From Opisthorchis felineus (Eukaryota; Platyhelminthes; Trematoda; Opisthorchiida; Opisthorchiidae), in the NCBI GenBank assembly GCA_004794785.1, contig SJOL01005655.1, positions 137,154 to 201,153 on the forward strand: a DNA stretch of 64,000 nt, written 5' to 3'. This document shows, one piece after another, positions 1 to 12,000 of the stretch (positions are counted from its first letter, which is position 1; every line of letters starts with the position of its first letter). A program made the position numbers and the translations under genes. Under the pieces are notes generated by a model. The model was not told the DNA's origin and searched no databases. It was given only the letters and a program-made list of their open reading frames with translations.

Positions 1-88
1 GCATGAATTGCGTGAGACGGAGGACTCCACAGATGTGGTTGCCGAAGAACGTCAGCGGAAATCCATACAACGTGTTACGCGCCTCCAG
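1..88 (+). CDS. SNRNP200: Brr2 exon (first in window, 5' incomplete)
   Basis: Read from base 2, the frame gives a 29-residue charged stretch beginning [12 protein letters not shown] and ending RVTRLQ, directly followed by the donor gttagt. It matches the region of human Brr2 (LHETEKED...) just before the N-terminal helicase cassette. Base 1 is the last base of a split or preceding codon. The next exon continues in phase 0 with the acidic stretch expected from the human protein, which supports this short assignment. Confidence 0.75.
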
Positions 89-3000
89 GTTAGTCCACAC
101 TGTGTGCATACCGGTTTTCTCGTGGTTTTCTTTTGTCTTGTTTGAACCTCATCCCAACCAGGCAGTAATATCTCTGTTCCTAATTCTTGAGATCTCACTG
201 GATTACATTCTTACTTGACCCCTCAGGTCTTTGTTAGTATCGTCCCTTTGACACTAGTATATCCATATTGCCCCTGTGAAAAAACGGCGGACTCCACAAA
301 CTTGTGGAAATCAATCCAAACGACAAGATTGGATGGATTTTGTGTTCAGAAGGTGGATTCACACTGTCCTTTGGTCTTCGTGTCACCAAGTGTAGCATGC
401 TTCCTATTCACGTGCTTATGGTTTTACCAGTATTCATATCGGGCTACAAATCAGAGGGAGTTTTCCCTAAGTGCAGAGAACCACTGAGAAATCTGCCTAC
501 CTACAGTTTCACTATTGTAACATCTAGGCCAGCAGTTTTAGGAGAGGACAAACTGCGAACCGCATGCCTTCCTACGAATATCAGTAAAAAGATGGAGTAG
601 TGTGTGAACTATGAACTATCGTGGGGTGAGCGTCTGCAAAGTCTATAGAACTGGGTCGTCGTTGACCGTAGCAAAATCGCGATGATATAGACCAACGTTT
701 AAATGCATTTTTCATCTGTTTTATGTGAGCTGCAACATGTTCAGTCTGCGAATAGATTTTAACTTTCTCATTAGGTCTTATAGAAATGGCTACTTTGGGC
801 GGGGAATCATCGGGATTCTAGGGAGGAAATTTCAGGCACGAATAGGTAAGCGGATGGGTGGACGAAAAATTAGGTGAAAATTAATTCGATCTAAGATGGC
901 TGTATGTTTCACCACTGTACATTCTCGGGTGGGAAAGACTGTGATCCCCTGAAAATCCTCAAGTGAGGTGAGCATCTTCGAACGACAGTAATCTGTAGCG
1001 ATAAAATTACCACCTCAATTGAGGTGTTTATTTACCGAGAAACCAATTGCTGACACCGGCACTCACGCTTCAGCATCCGCATCAGGTTGACCAACATAAA
1101 CTTGGGTGGATCGCAGAATAGTGATACAGTACGCCTTTCCCATTAGAAGCGTCTAAGCAAGCAACCCTTTTAAGAAAGAGGTACTTTTGTCACGGGTTTT
1201 CGTTCGGGTCTCTCCTTACAGACAATACTCGTGCACGAAACGCGGTTCTTCTCTCGTATATACGGGAAAATAAATGGTCCACTTCCTGTTGAATTTTTTG
1301 ACCTACATTTTGCAACTAGCCGGAAAAACAACAAATGAAGATTAGCGAAATACACTCATTTGCAAACCAATTTGGTTTTGCGGGAGACTCGCCTGGAACC
1401 CAGCTGAATCTCTCGTTTATGATGTCTCTAGGCAACTGGATGTGCTGCACCAGGCCGCCCCCTGTTTCAGTTGGTACGATATTCGAGATATCGCGATACA
1501 TATATAGACGTAACTCACTACTCATAGGGTTGCTGAAAATTTTCCGACAGCTTAAAAACATCATAAACGAGAGATTAAGCTGGGTTCCATGCGAGTCTCT
1601 TGCAAAACCAAATTGGTTTACAAATGAGTGTATTTCGCCATTCTCGTGCAATTTGGGTTCAAGTAGAACATAAGGTTGACGGAAACTCTGGGACTGCGCC
1701 TACCTGATGAGCCCCGAGAAGGGCGAAACCGGTCGTGGGCTGTCGAAGAAGCTTCAGCAACCTCATGAGTAGTATATGACGTCTAAACAAATGAAGATAT
1801 TTGTCGCAATACGAAGACACAGAAAAGTACCTGATCTTATTCACTGTGTTCCTTGGAGCACGCGTAAATGAGGTTAACTGGACAAATACAAGCTGCAGCT
1901 ATGTTTGACAATCACAGGCCTTGCTGCGATCCTGGATGACAGGGAACCCTTGATAAAGAACCTGTTGGAGAACAGGCTGCCAAAGTATTTCGGGACATGG
2001 AATGTGCGCTATTCACGTTCATTTCGACAAATGCAGTGAACAACCCAACTATCAACCACAGCTTGGACCACAATGAAGTGCGCTCAACTACTCACAACTA
2101 TAGTCTGTTACCGCAGTAAATCTGTTTATATCTGGTTAACTGATAATCCAGATTGTATAGGGTGGACCATGCCTGTATAGAATCATATGGCTTTGGGTGG
2201 TGTTCGGGAGCCGTATAAGTTGCCCGACGTGTGCCGTGTCATTCAGTTCTAAGGGCTAAACTCTTGTCTCATCGCGATTGGTTCTCATCAAAACCTACGT
2301 CAAAAAGACCACTTCGTTGTGCGTCTCCTAGTATTTGATAATTACAGCAGATAGCTTAACGTACGTCTGCAAAGTATGGCTACCTTGAGTAATTATACCT
2401 TGTTGGTAGTGTGAGGAGATTTAGGAATTTTTGTGGAAATTTCGTCCTGTAAGTGAAGCCAATCTATGCTGAAAAGCCGAGAAGCACTGTACAGCTGTTT
2501 CATCCTTATTGGGAATCATCAGCAGTGCGCATCTCAGTGTGCATATCCTGTCTAAGTGCGAGTTAATCACACTGCTGGTCAGCCGCTCGTGGCCGAATGG
2601 TTAAGTGTTCAAACTACTAGCCAGGAGGTCGTGGGTTCGAGACTCTCCGGAGTTTCGTGAGATGGGCACTGCTGATGATTCCCAATAAGGATGAAATAGC
2701 TGTACAGTGCTTCTCGGCTTTTCAGCATAGATTGGCTTCACTTAGAGGATGAAATCTCCACAAAAATAATTGTAGCTTGTTTCAGTGACGTCCTGTGAAG
2801 ACTTTTCGACTGACCAAAACACTCCAATTTTTGCGACGTGGACGTCTAGTGCCGAATAAACAGCCACACTGCGGTGTTAAGTAATTTGGCTTAAGTATAA
2901 TTCGAAATACTCGTACCACTCACAGAACAGTAAGCTCATGCATGATGAAATTGCTGGAGGTGGAGACACGACGGATCCCCTCATAGTCAATAGCATATTA

Positions 3001-6000
3001 ATATTCTTCTGCATAATGTGCAGCACACAGGTCGCCCCGAAATTCTGTTGAGAGGATATTCAATAAAGTTTTTTTGTTTCTGAGAAAGGGCATCAATATG
3101 CCAGTCATCATGAGGTGCTCTATCGAATTTCCGCCCCCAGCAATTTTGTCATGCATATGAACTCAAGAGTAATCGACTAGATCTTCGAATCAGAATTCGA
3201 CTTTCCGAACTTCCGAGAGACCACGTCTGTCTGGTAATCCCCGAACAGGACCAAACCGTTAGTGGTCTGTATGCGGGTTTTGAGCAATCGCCTTCAGCAT
3301 TTAATGTGCGTTAGGCAAAAAGTAAACTGGTCAAAACAGCTCAAACAAGGTACATAATCGCATCAGATACATCGCAAGATACATAATGCGTACACTGTAC
3401 TCTAATAACCCCAAAGGCATACTTCTCCGAAGAGAAGCCAACGTGTTGGAGACCACATAGTTGTGGTGATTGGTTGATTTTGGACCATTAACCGATTGAT
3501 CGACATTATGTGTGACTGACGAGAAATACATTCGTGCCTCGAAAACAACGAGCTATATATACTTTAAGGTTTCTCAGATCTAGGTTGGAGCAATTGAAAG
3601 GCCAGTGGCAGGGCCGAAGCACAGACTAAACTGAACTTCCGAAGATCCGTGTCAAATTTGTTCTCAATGGAATCGAATAGGTTGATTGCTGTGTGAGACA
3701 GTTCTGTTGGATAGCTATGGATCAGCTCAGTACATTGTCGTATTCACTCATCAATCATAGTTTGTGACAGTACTCTCGATGATTTCTCATCTTGCTCACT
3801 AAGTGTTAATTTGGCCGTCGTCTACGGATATGATTGCAGTAAGGCATCAAGTGATTCTACTGAGGGGAGGGTTGGGTAGCAAATTGTTAACTGTCAAGTT
3901 CCCACAGTTTCCTGTACTGAGAGGGTTCGACTGTTTCTTTGAGGCAGCGGAATGTGCCTGTTTAGACCCGATTTCAAGGTCATTGAGCGGTAGACGTACA
4001 TACCATTATTTGGTGGTCTGGTGCAACTGAAATGTTTATTAACATTTGATTTTCGATCCATGTGTTATTGACGGCTTTTGTCAATTCACGTGCTACATTT
4101 GAAACGACAAAGAATGTGCTACCTTAGAGGGGTCTTTATTGGCCTGAACTTAATGTGGTGTCTAGTTTTTTTGCCAAATTGAACCGTTTCTCTTACGTTT
4201 TTCTCAATTCTGGCGCTAATTCGATGAACCGTCACGAGCCCATTGATGGTCATCAATGAGCTTCTCGTATCCACAGCACGCGTCTTTTTTGTAAAACAGT
4301 GTTTACATAGTTTTTTACCCGTCGGGTCAGTAAGACTTCACACTTTGTTTTCCTTTTTCGTCCAAGGCGGATGTCGAACAGGAAAGTATGGAAACTGATG
4401 GTCTCCAAATGGTCGATGATGGAACAATTGGGATTGCGAATCTGGTCGATTTGGAGAGCTTAGCATTCAGTCAAGGCGGACATTTGATGGCCAACAAACG
4501 GTGCCAACTACCGGATGGGTCTTTCCGTGAGCAAAAGAAGTGCTACGAGGAAGTACATGTCCCGGCCTTGCGCCCACGATCTTTAGAACAGGGCGAAACC
4601 TTGGTAAAAATAGAAAAGTTACCAGCCTATGCGCATGCTGCGTTTGAAGGCTGCAAAACACTGAATTTAATCCAAAGTCGTCTGTGTCATGCTGCACTGG
4701 AGACGGATGAGAACCTGCTTCTGTGCGCACCTACAGTAAGTAGCGATGTTGCTATCAATCAGGTTTTTACCACAAGTTGGCGGTTGCGTTTGGTCCACTC
4801 ATTGTAGTCATATACTGCTGTCCGCATATCGCACTATACTAGTGTCCTTATTTTTAGGGTGCTGGGAAAACCAATGTTGCTTTACTGTGCATTATGCACG
4901 AATTGGGGAAATTTATCAACCCGGATGGCACTATCAACAAAGATGAGTTCAAGGTCATTTATATCGCACCAATGCGTTCACTTGTCCAAGAAGTCGTGGG
5001 TAACTTTAATAAAGTAAGTTGGCTTACCCATATTTCAGTGATTTGTCATCATTCAGTGACTGACACATAGAAACCATAATGACCATGTTTTCGGAAAACC
5101 TTTTGGGACTTATTAGAGTATCAATTTTGGCGAAATATTCCATCCTAATTTAGGTTGGCCCGTACGTTTGAATAGGTCCTTTTTATTGACTGATCTATCG
5201 TCCCACCATCTTTACATAAGGATAGGATAGTTCTAAGATCGGTTGGCCATAACCAGCTGTTAAGCTCACGTATCCAGCCTTCCATATGTCGCACCATTAC
5301 AGCTTCAACTATCTACCTTTAAAATCTGAGGTTGCAGCCCAACTCAAACTACTTGGGCAAAAAAAGCTCCGGATCCTGACTTCATCCCTCGTATCCTCTT
5401 TGAAGACGGGTGAAATCCTCATATCTGCCTTAACAAGCCTGTTGCAGTCTTTGTGGATGGCCGAAAGGGTACCACGTAGCTAGTTCCTATGAGGCACTAT
5501 CTTTGTTTTCAAGAAAGGCTCGAGAGCTTCTTGTTTCAATCACAGAAGCATTAGTCTTGTTTCTGTCGTGTCTCAACTGTTGACAGATTTCATTATGCGT
5601 TGACCTACATCGACCATAGAAACCATCAAGGAAAAATAAGTAATCTTTTGCTCTGCATGTGGCTGTATCGACCATATTTTCACGCTACGGTGCGCTGGAG
5701 ATCCGGTACATCTATCGGCTATTGGCAATTTCAGTATTTCTAGGTTTGAAAGCAGCTTTCGATTCCGGTTCTGGAAACACCTCACTAGTTCCCGAATAAA
5801 TGCACTGGAAGCTCTCCTAACAGGGATATTTGCTGTGGATAATTTCGCGCTTTCTGGACCTTGATTTAATCTCATCGATCTCATCGATATTTTGGGTCCC
5901 ATTTTCCTAAATTTTTGACCGGCTAGGCATGTTGCACTGACTTTAATGCCGATATTTCCCCCATTTTCGACTGCACGTTTAGGATAAGCGGTCCTGTTGC

Positions 6001-9000
6001 TTGACATTTTTTCGTTTTGCCAATCTTCTCATTGTCCTCAGCTTCTGAGCAGCTATGGTATCAAGGTTGACGAACTGACTGGTGACCACCAGCTGACTCG
6101 TGAGCAGATCTACGAGACTCAGGTGATTGTTTGTACTCCAGAAAAGTGGGATGTTGTCACCAGACGAGGTGGTGATGAACGTGCCTACATCAACTTAGTA
6201 CGTCTAATCATTTTTGATGAAATTCACTTGCTTCATGATGATCGAGGACCCATCTTGGAAGCCATCGTCGCTCGGACCCTTCGAGCTGTCGAGGCGACTC
6301 CAGCTATCGGTGGTGGGTCAAATGAACTGGGTGGTGGCGGTGGAGGTGTCCGTCTCGTTGGTTTAAGCGCTACATTGCCCAACTATGAGGATGTGGCCAC
6401 CTTCCTTCGGGTAGAACGTTCGAAAGGCCTGTTCTATTTTGACAACAGGTGAGTAAACTAAGGTTCCTATTGCACAGTTCGTCCCAGTTTTCACCTGTAT
6501 TATACTCGGTTCGTTTGGTTACACGGGCTCCCCTTCCCACCGTTAGTTTGTAACCCACTAGGATACAATTTTCACAAGCTAAATATGTTACCCTTCCCAG
6601 GATATCGAACTTGTTGGCACAGATGTGCACAATAAAATAGCTCCATTTATTAGACCTCTTTGAATAGTAGTAAATGTGCTACACCCTCGGTTGAACGAAG
6701 CAAACCACGGCGAAACTGTTGGGTCATGTGGTCGCATCATCCTTTTGAGTAGTTATTTATTCTAAAGACCCCCACAAATTACTTTCGCTATACTCTCACT
6801 GAGCGGGTGGATGACCTCATGTCTGACGCTTCTCCACCTCCACTCTCAGGGCGCCCATTAGCTCAGACATCTATGTATACTCGATGTGGTCGTTTATGGC
6901 TCTCAGTCTACTTCAGACTGGGACAATGAATTTGTCAGTTCAACTACATGACATAATCCGGCTCGTGATGAGACGAAATTTATGAACGGCCACTGTATTT
7001 CGTAGAGTGATCTCATCACCCAGCCTACTCGGGGCAGCGGGTTGTAACATTAGCATCCCATTGTCTGAATGCATGCCCCAGAGTCTCCAAACCGTTCGGT
7101 ATAGCTGATTTGTTTATCCCATAAACCATCATGACTAAAAATTCAACTGGGAGTGAATCAAGCTTACCGGAGCATTTGCTGGTCACATTCATGAAATACA
7201 CAAACGGGCAATATTTCTGGACAATGCGACAGCCAAGAAGTGTTTGGGTTCATAGGGTCTTACGTTCATTACCGCGTTGCCGAATTACCTGTTTCTGATG
7301 AAACTACCGATGAGCTAGATCCAGCAAATTACTAGTCATTACACTGGTGCGCAGAAAATGAGTCTTAACCAATGAATACTGTTTGAGGATGTCTTCTCGG
7401 TGTTTGAAACCGCTACCAGACTTCTGATACACGCATCCAGACGTTGAAACGCTTAATATTACCACTTGTTGCCACCACTGCTGTGTTTTAACAAGACACA
7501 ATAGCGGTTCATACCTTACCCCATTGAGAGGTGCCTTCAGTTATCTCGCATGGCCAACTTGACCTTGCAGTTGAGAGCTCATGGAGTGTACAGTTACATC
7601 GAGTGTACAGTGCCGCAAGTGCAGACCACCCCCAAGTTGTAAAGTCATTCAGCTGTAACACTATTTTACGTTCATCTGCAAGCTACACGTCAACTGTTCA
7701 ATCACTAGATATTCGTAGCTGACAAACTAATGAGGAATGGTGGACCTGTTTTGGGGTAGTCGATTCATGAACAAGCCAAACTCAAGCAAATGATTGGCTG
7801 GACCGAGTCACGTGATCCACATCCAAACATACTTAGCCGACGGCTTAGCTGCTTAATAGATGTTTCCACCAATGGCTTTCCGTGGGTTGATGCCCTAGTG
7901 GGATAAGCCTGGGCGCAGCAACCGGCGTGTTTGCGGTTCATATCCGGGGGACGTCGTCCGACTCCTCGACCTTCGTTAGCACGTTTCTTCACAGGACACT
8001 ACTGCTTTTGCTTTTGCAGCCACACCAGGGAACATTAATGCCTCACTGCCGTGCAACCATTTCAGTTTATTTCATTAGGGCCTCTACTGGAAAGAAGAGA
8101 AAATGGGACAGAGAGCAAGGACCTACTGTGAGCCTACGACGAAAATCCTAGGTGTCTACACTTCCAGCACTCAGCCAGACAGTGTGCACAGAAACTGACA
8201 GCACGAACGCCACTGACATCGATTAGCTAACATCGTTCACTGTCTCCAGCCAAGCACATGGAGGGTCACGCAGACCCATTCTGGAAGGCGAACAACAACA
8301 GCACCCAAACTTTTCATAACATCCTTCCTTATCTTCTGCTATGTCAAATTCTGTCCACCTCTAGGTTTCCGCCACTCCGAATTAGGCACAGAAAACGGCG
8401 CTCGCTAGGCAGGCGTTAACTGGGCATGCGTAACACATGGCACACTACCTTAGTTTGCAGTGCTGCATGCATTCTTTTAATGAAATACCGTCTACTTCAC
8501 CCAAAATCCGTTCCCCGATCACACTGCGAATTCGCCGGTCCCAACCGGTGCCAGCTACAGTTCTGAGGCACCCGTGGTCGAAGATCTGAAGATGTCTCGG
8601 ATCTCCCCTCCGAAGTGGCAAATTCTTGCAGCCGTACAACAGTACAGCCCATACTGTAGTCTGATACACGCGTCCTTTGGGACCCAGCGATATGCCTTTT
8701 GGACGCCACAAGTGACGCAGATTGGCAAGCGCAGTTCTGATCTTTGAGAATTGAGGGGTGACTTCGTCTGTCACGCTTCCCTCAGAGCTAACGCAACTTC
8801 CGAGATACGTATAGCGTTCCACAGCTTCCAGTGTTACTTCAAAGACTGTACGTCCCGGGAAGCACATGCCGAAGTACTGGATGACCCCGGCCAGCTTTTC
8901 TATTGTTATTTGCGCCTCCTGCTCAGAAATGAGAACAATGTCGTCCGGATATTCCAGGTCGACAAGGCTCTCGCTCGGATAGACCTGAACTCCCGGGGGT

Positions 9001-12000
9001 TTGGAGATCTTCCAGTGCCCGCTTCACTCATCAATAACGAACGAAAAATGGAGAGATTGGACATCCTTGTCTCACACCACTGTTCGTAGGAAAGCTTATG
9101 GAGAGCTCTCCGTGCACTAACGCGCCCACAAGTATGTGATTACAAACAGCGCATGATATTCGCTAGCTTCTGGGGCATATTCTGTTGCGCCAGACCCCTT
9201 CCAGGCTGGAATATTGCTTGCTGTTCTTGGGTCCTGTCTTTACGCGCCTTCGTATGACGGCGTAGAATAAGTGACGGTAAGAGTCTGATTGCATTGGGAG
9301 TCAAGCTAATTGCTCTGTGAATGCAACACTCACTGCGAGCACCTTTTTTGAAAATAGGCACCACTATCGACTCATTCCAGTTGGTTTGGGTGGTCCCCTT
9401 CTACCAGATAACTGCCAATAAGTTAGACAGGCACCGACTGAGGATTTTACCTCAATCTTTAAACAGAGTAGGGGAGTTTCACGGAGCGGCAGATCGGTGA
9501 CGCTTGAGGCAGGGGTTCCAAGTTCACTATCCAGGGCTGCGTTGCGGGACAGGAATTAGACAGATCAACTGCAGGTGGCAGTGGAATGGTTCAACTCGAC
9601 GATTCGAACTTCTATTTTTTTTTTAGATAAGCAAGCTGTTTTTATCAGCGATTGTTTCGTTCATCAGAGTTTAACTTGAGCATTCGTACTAGGGCGATGC
9701 TGCACCCCCAGGACTTCCCCAGATAATTAATGAATAGTTGGACGATCTGCTCGCTTATTTGTGAATAAGCCAATTTCACCGAATGTGCGGCCGTGAACAA
9801 GCCTCGGCGGTACTGCCAAATGGTGGTTCAGCCAATACTCAAGCTGCCAATACTCATTTGACATTCTTGGGGCGACTTAAGACACGACGGAGACTGGTGA
9901 GGAAGTAAGGACGACTTAATAGTGTTGTATTTATCAGAGGATCGACCACCGTCGCTTTTACGACTGGATATTTCACCAGGATCTTGCCGGTACGGGTGGC
10001 GTATGTAACCCCAACTGAGCTTAACTCTTGTCCGGAACCGGACGTAAATCTGAACCGAATGGTTTTTGGTGCTCATCGGTACCCGCGTAATTGGACTGCA
10101 TCGTGTAGTTTAGATAGTTTTTTCACATCTAAAGTGCGTATTAACTACAACAGTGGTCACCCACTCCTAGTGGACTCCAGACTCCATACTAAGCTTCACT
10201 GCTTTGCGGTTTAGGCTCTTTTACTAAGGACAGCAGGTGGGGCCCTCAGAACAGTCTTCCACTTCGGCCTGGGAAACCGAGTAATGTACATCCCAAAAAC
10301 GAATAATGTAGTCGTGCACGGTGCTTTTTCACTCTTGTTCTAACCAGGGTACTATAACTGGATCAGTTAACTCTACACCACTTACCCACACATAATTCCT
10401 GTGCTTTCTCCGAGTTTACTCTCCATCCACTTCTTTCCACGCGTTTTGCCACCCATTTAGGCTCCGGGTACCAAATGCCTCATTTTACCAACTCTGTTCC
10501 TCTTTTTGATCTTTAACGCCCATCCAACTAGTTACATTTGACGCAGTTACCATCGCGATCTCCGAAGCATGGCCCAGGTCTGACGGAAACACCGGCTTGG
10601 CGATGCCAAGGTATGCTAGGTCGCTTTAGGTGGAACGATGAACGAGCCAATGACGTTCCAGGTTGGGCCGTGAATTTCGCGGTTCAGGGGACCGTCTACT
10701 TCGCAGCGCTTTTTTTGCTTAGTTATATACTGAGTGAAAACGGTCTATTGTCTAACCAGTAAACTCAGTCGTGGTGAAATTGTCGCCTCCCAAGATGTGA
10801 ACCCCCGGACGCGAAACTGACTGATACCGACTGACAAATCTGTCATGTAGCCAGCGGCACCACTGAATTGTAGCCATTGCATTCAATACCCAACTATCCC
10901 GAGTCAATTTCAGTTGACCGATTAGGCCATCATCTTTAATGACGACCGTCCCTTCTCTGGTCTCCGATTTTTCGGTCAACGAAGGTGTAGTTGTTGGAAC
11001 CAACGCGTTTTTGGTACATGATATATAGACTGAAGTAAAGTACATACACTGATGCGTTTAGGTCAACGAGCAGGCTTACTGTGCCTTCTTAGTACCATCG
11101 CTGTAGATGTATACAGCCTCTAGAATACCCGAATTCAAGGCTGTAGCTCGGTCATACGCCCGACCTCTCCGTCTCCTCTCAGCAGAATGTACATCAGCAT
11201 CTTTCTGCGGACCCCGAAACACCAGCACTGGGACACACAGGCGTCCCAGTCGAAGTTGCACTGCTGCTATGGAACTCGGGTGATAAGCGACTCTGTGCAA
11301 TCGGAACAAGTAGTTTCTGTAAAATTATGGGGGGCGGGGGCTAAAAGAGACTCGTCACCTGTATTTCGTGTATTCAGCAAATCGCGGCACGAACACATCC
11401 AAGAATGATTTTTGACAGCCTCGGTATCCAAATCCAGAGGTTGGTCGTCTTTGTCCGTATAAAGCCAGATTAGGTGAGTTGAGCCTGGTGTTGACGAGTA
11501 ACTGAGACGAACAACAACCCTTCCTGTGCAACATAAGTTTCTGGTCGGCTACTTTGTGCCCATTCTTTCCGATTCAGCCATAGACTCAAGCGGGCTAAGT
11601 AGTATTCAAAGCTGTTGCCCTTATCGGTTTAGGCTGCTCTTTTAGTAGTACCGTCGAGAGGACAACATATGAGCTCGAGATAAAAAGGATAGAGCCAAAC
11701 GTTCACGAGAGCTGCCGAAATACCTAGTAGTCAGACTTGATAACTCCGCGATCCTAAATCGGAGAGCCATGTGGTATAGTTGTTGGCTTGATTCAACGAT
11801 CTGCCAGCCGCTAGGCAGGCAGGCTTTGTTCGGATTCTCGACAACCACCGATCGATCCCGGCTGGATGGAAACATATTTCCGTCATTTGTTGCAGCCTAA
11901 GCTTACAGCGAGTCTTCGGTTTGACTCCGAATCTTAGCGGTCTAAACGTGCCTTTGAAACTTAATCGGCTTCCGCTTCTTGAAAGTCATATGCTTCCCCA

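Larger units (their letters stand above)
2425..2771 (+). repeat. Fold-back repeat: tRNA-like core between two ribozyme arms
   Basis: Arms of ~112 bp (2425-2536 and 2658-2771) are nearly perfect inverted copies. The 121-bp centre holds a tRNA-like sequence. Each arm carries a hammerhead-like motif, so the two motifs point away from each other. A tRNA-derived head followed by a hammerhead recalls the Schistosoma Sm-alpha type SINE-like repeats. The fold-back duplication suggests two head-to-head insertions or one inverted-duplication event. Confidence 0.7.
89..4366 (+). other. Intron 1 (4.3 kb) with ribozyme-bearing repeats
   Basis: The donor is gttagt; the acceptor is a pyrimidine tract followed by AAG. 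The intron contains two fold-back repeats with hammerhead ribozyme motifs (1345-1785 and 2425-2771, listed separately). The rest (about 90-1340, 1790-2420 and 2775-4366) has no recognisable gene; short open frames there resemble no family I know and are broken. Confidence 0.7.

Noticed and set aside
304..600. 98-codon open frame in intron 1 as a gene
   Set aside because: It overlaps another frame of similar length, has no recognisable domain and sits inside the predicted intron.
2582..2657. Functional tRNA gene
   Set aside because: The A and B boxes are present, but there is no acceptor stem pairing, and the sequence is the core of a fold-back repeat.
6964..6978. Hammerhead-like GTGATGAGACGAAA in intron 4
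   Set aside because: The first core base is wrong and there is no room for stem II; no matching stem I is seen.
9650..9675. CTGATGAACGAAAC on the minus strand in intron 4
   Set aside because: The two hammerhead boxes are present but only two bases separate them, so stem II cannot form.
10752..11045. 97-codon minus-strand frame in intron 4 as an endonuclease piece
   Set aside because: The stretch HILGGDNFT hints at an endonuclease GDFN box, but no other block of the domain is present.
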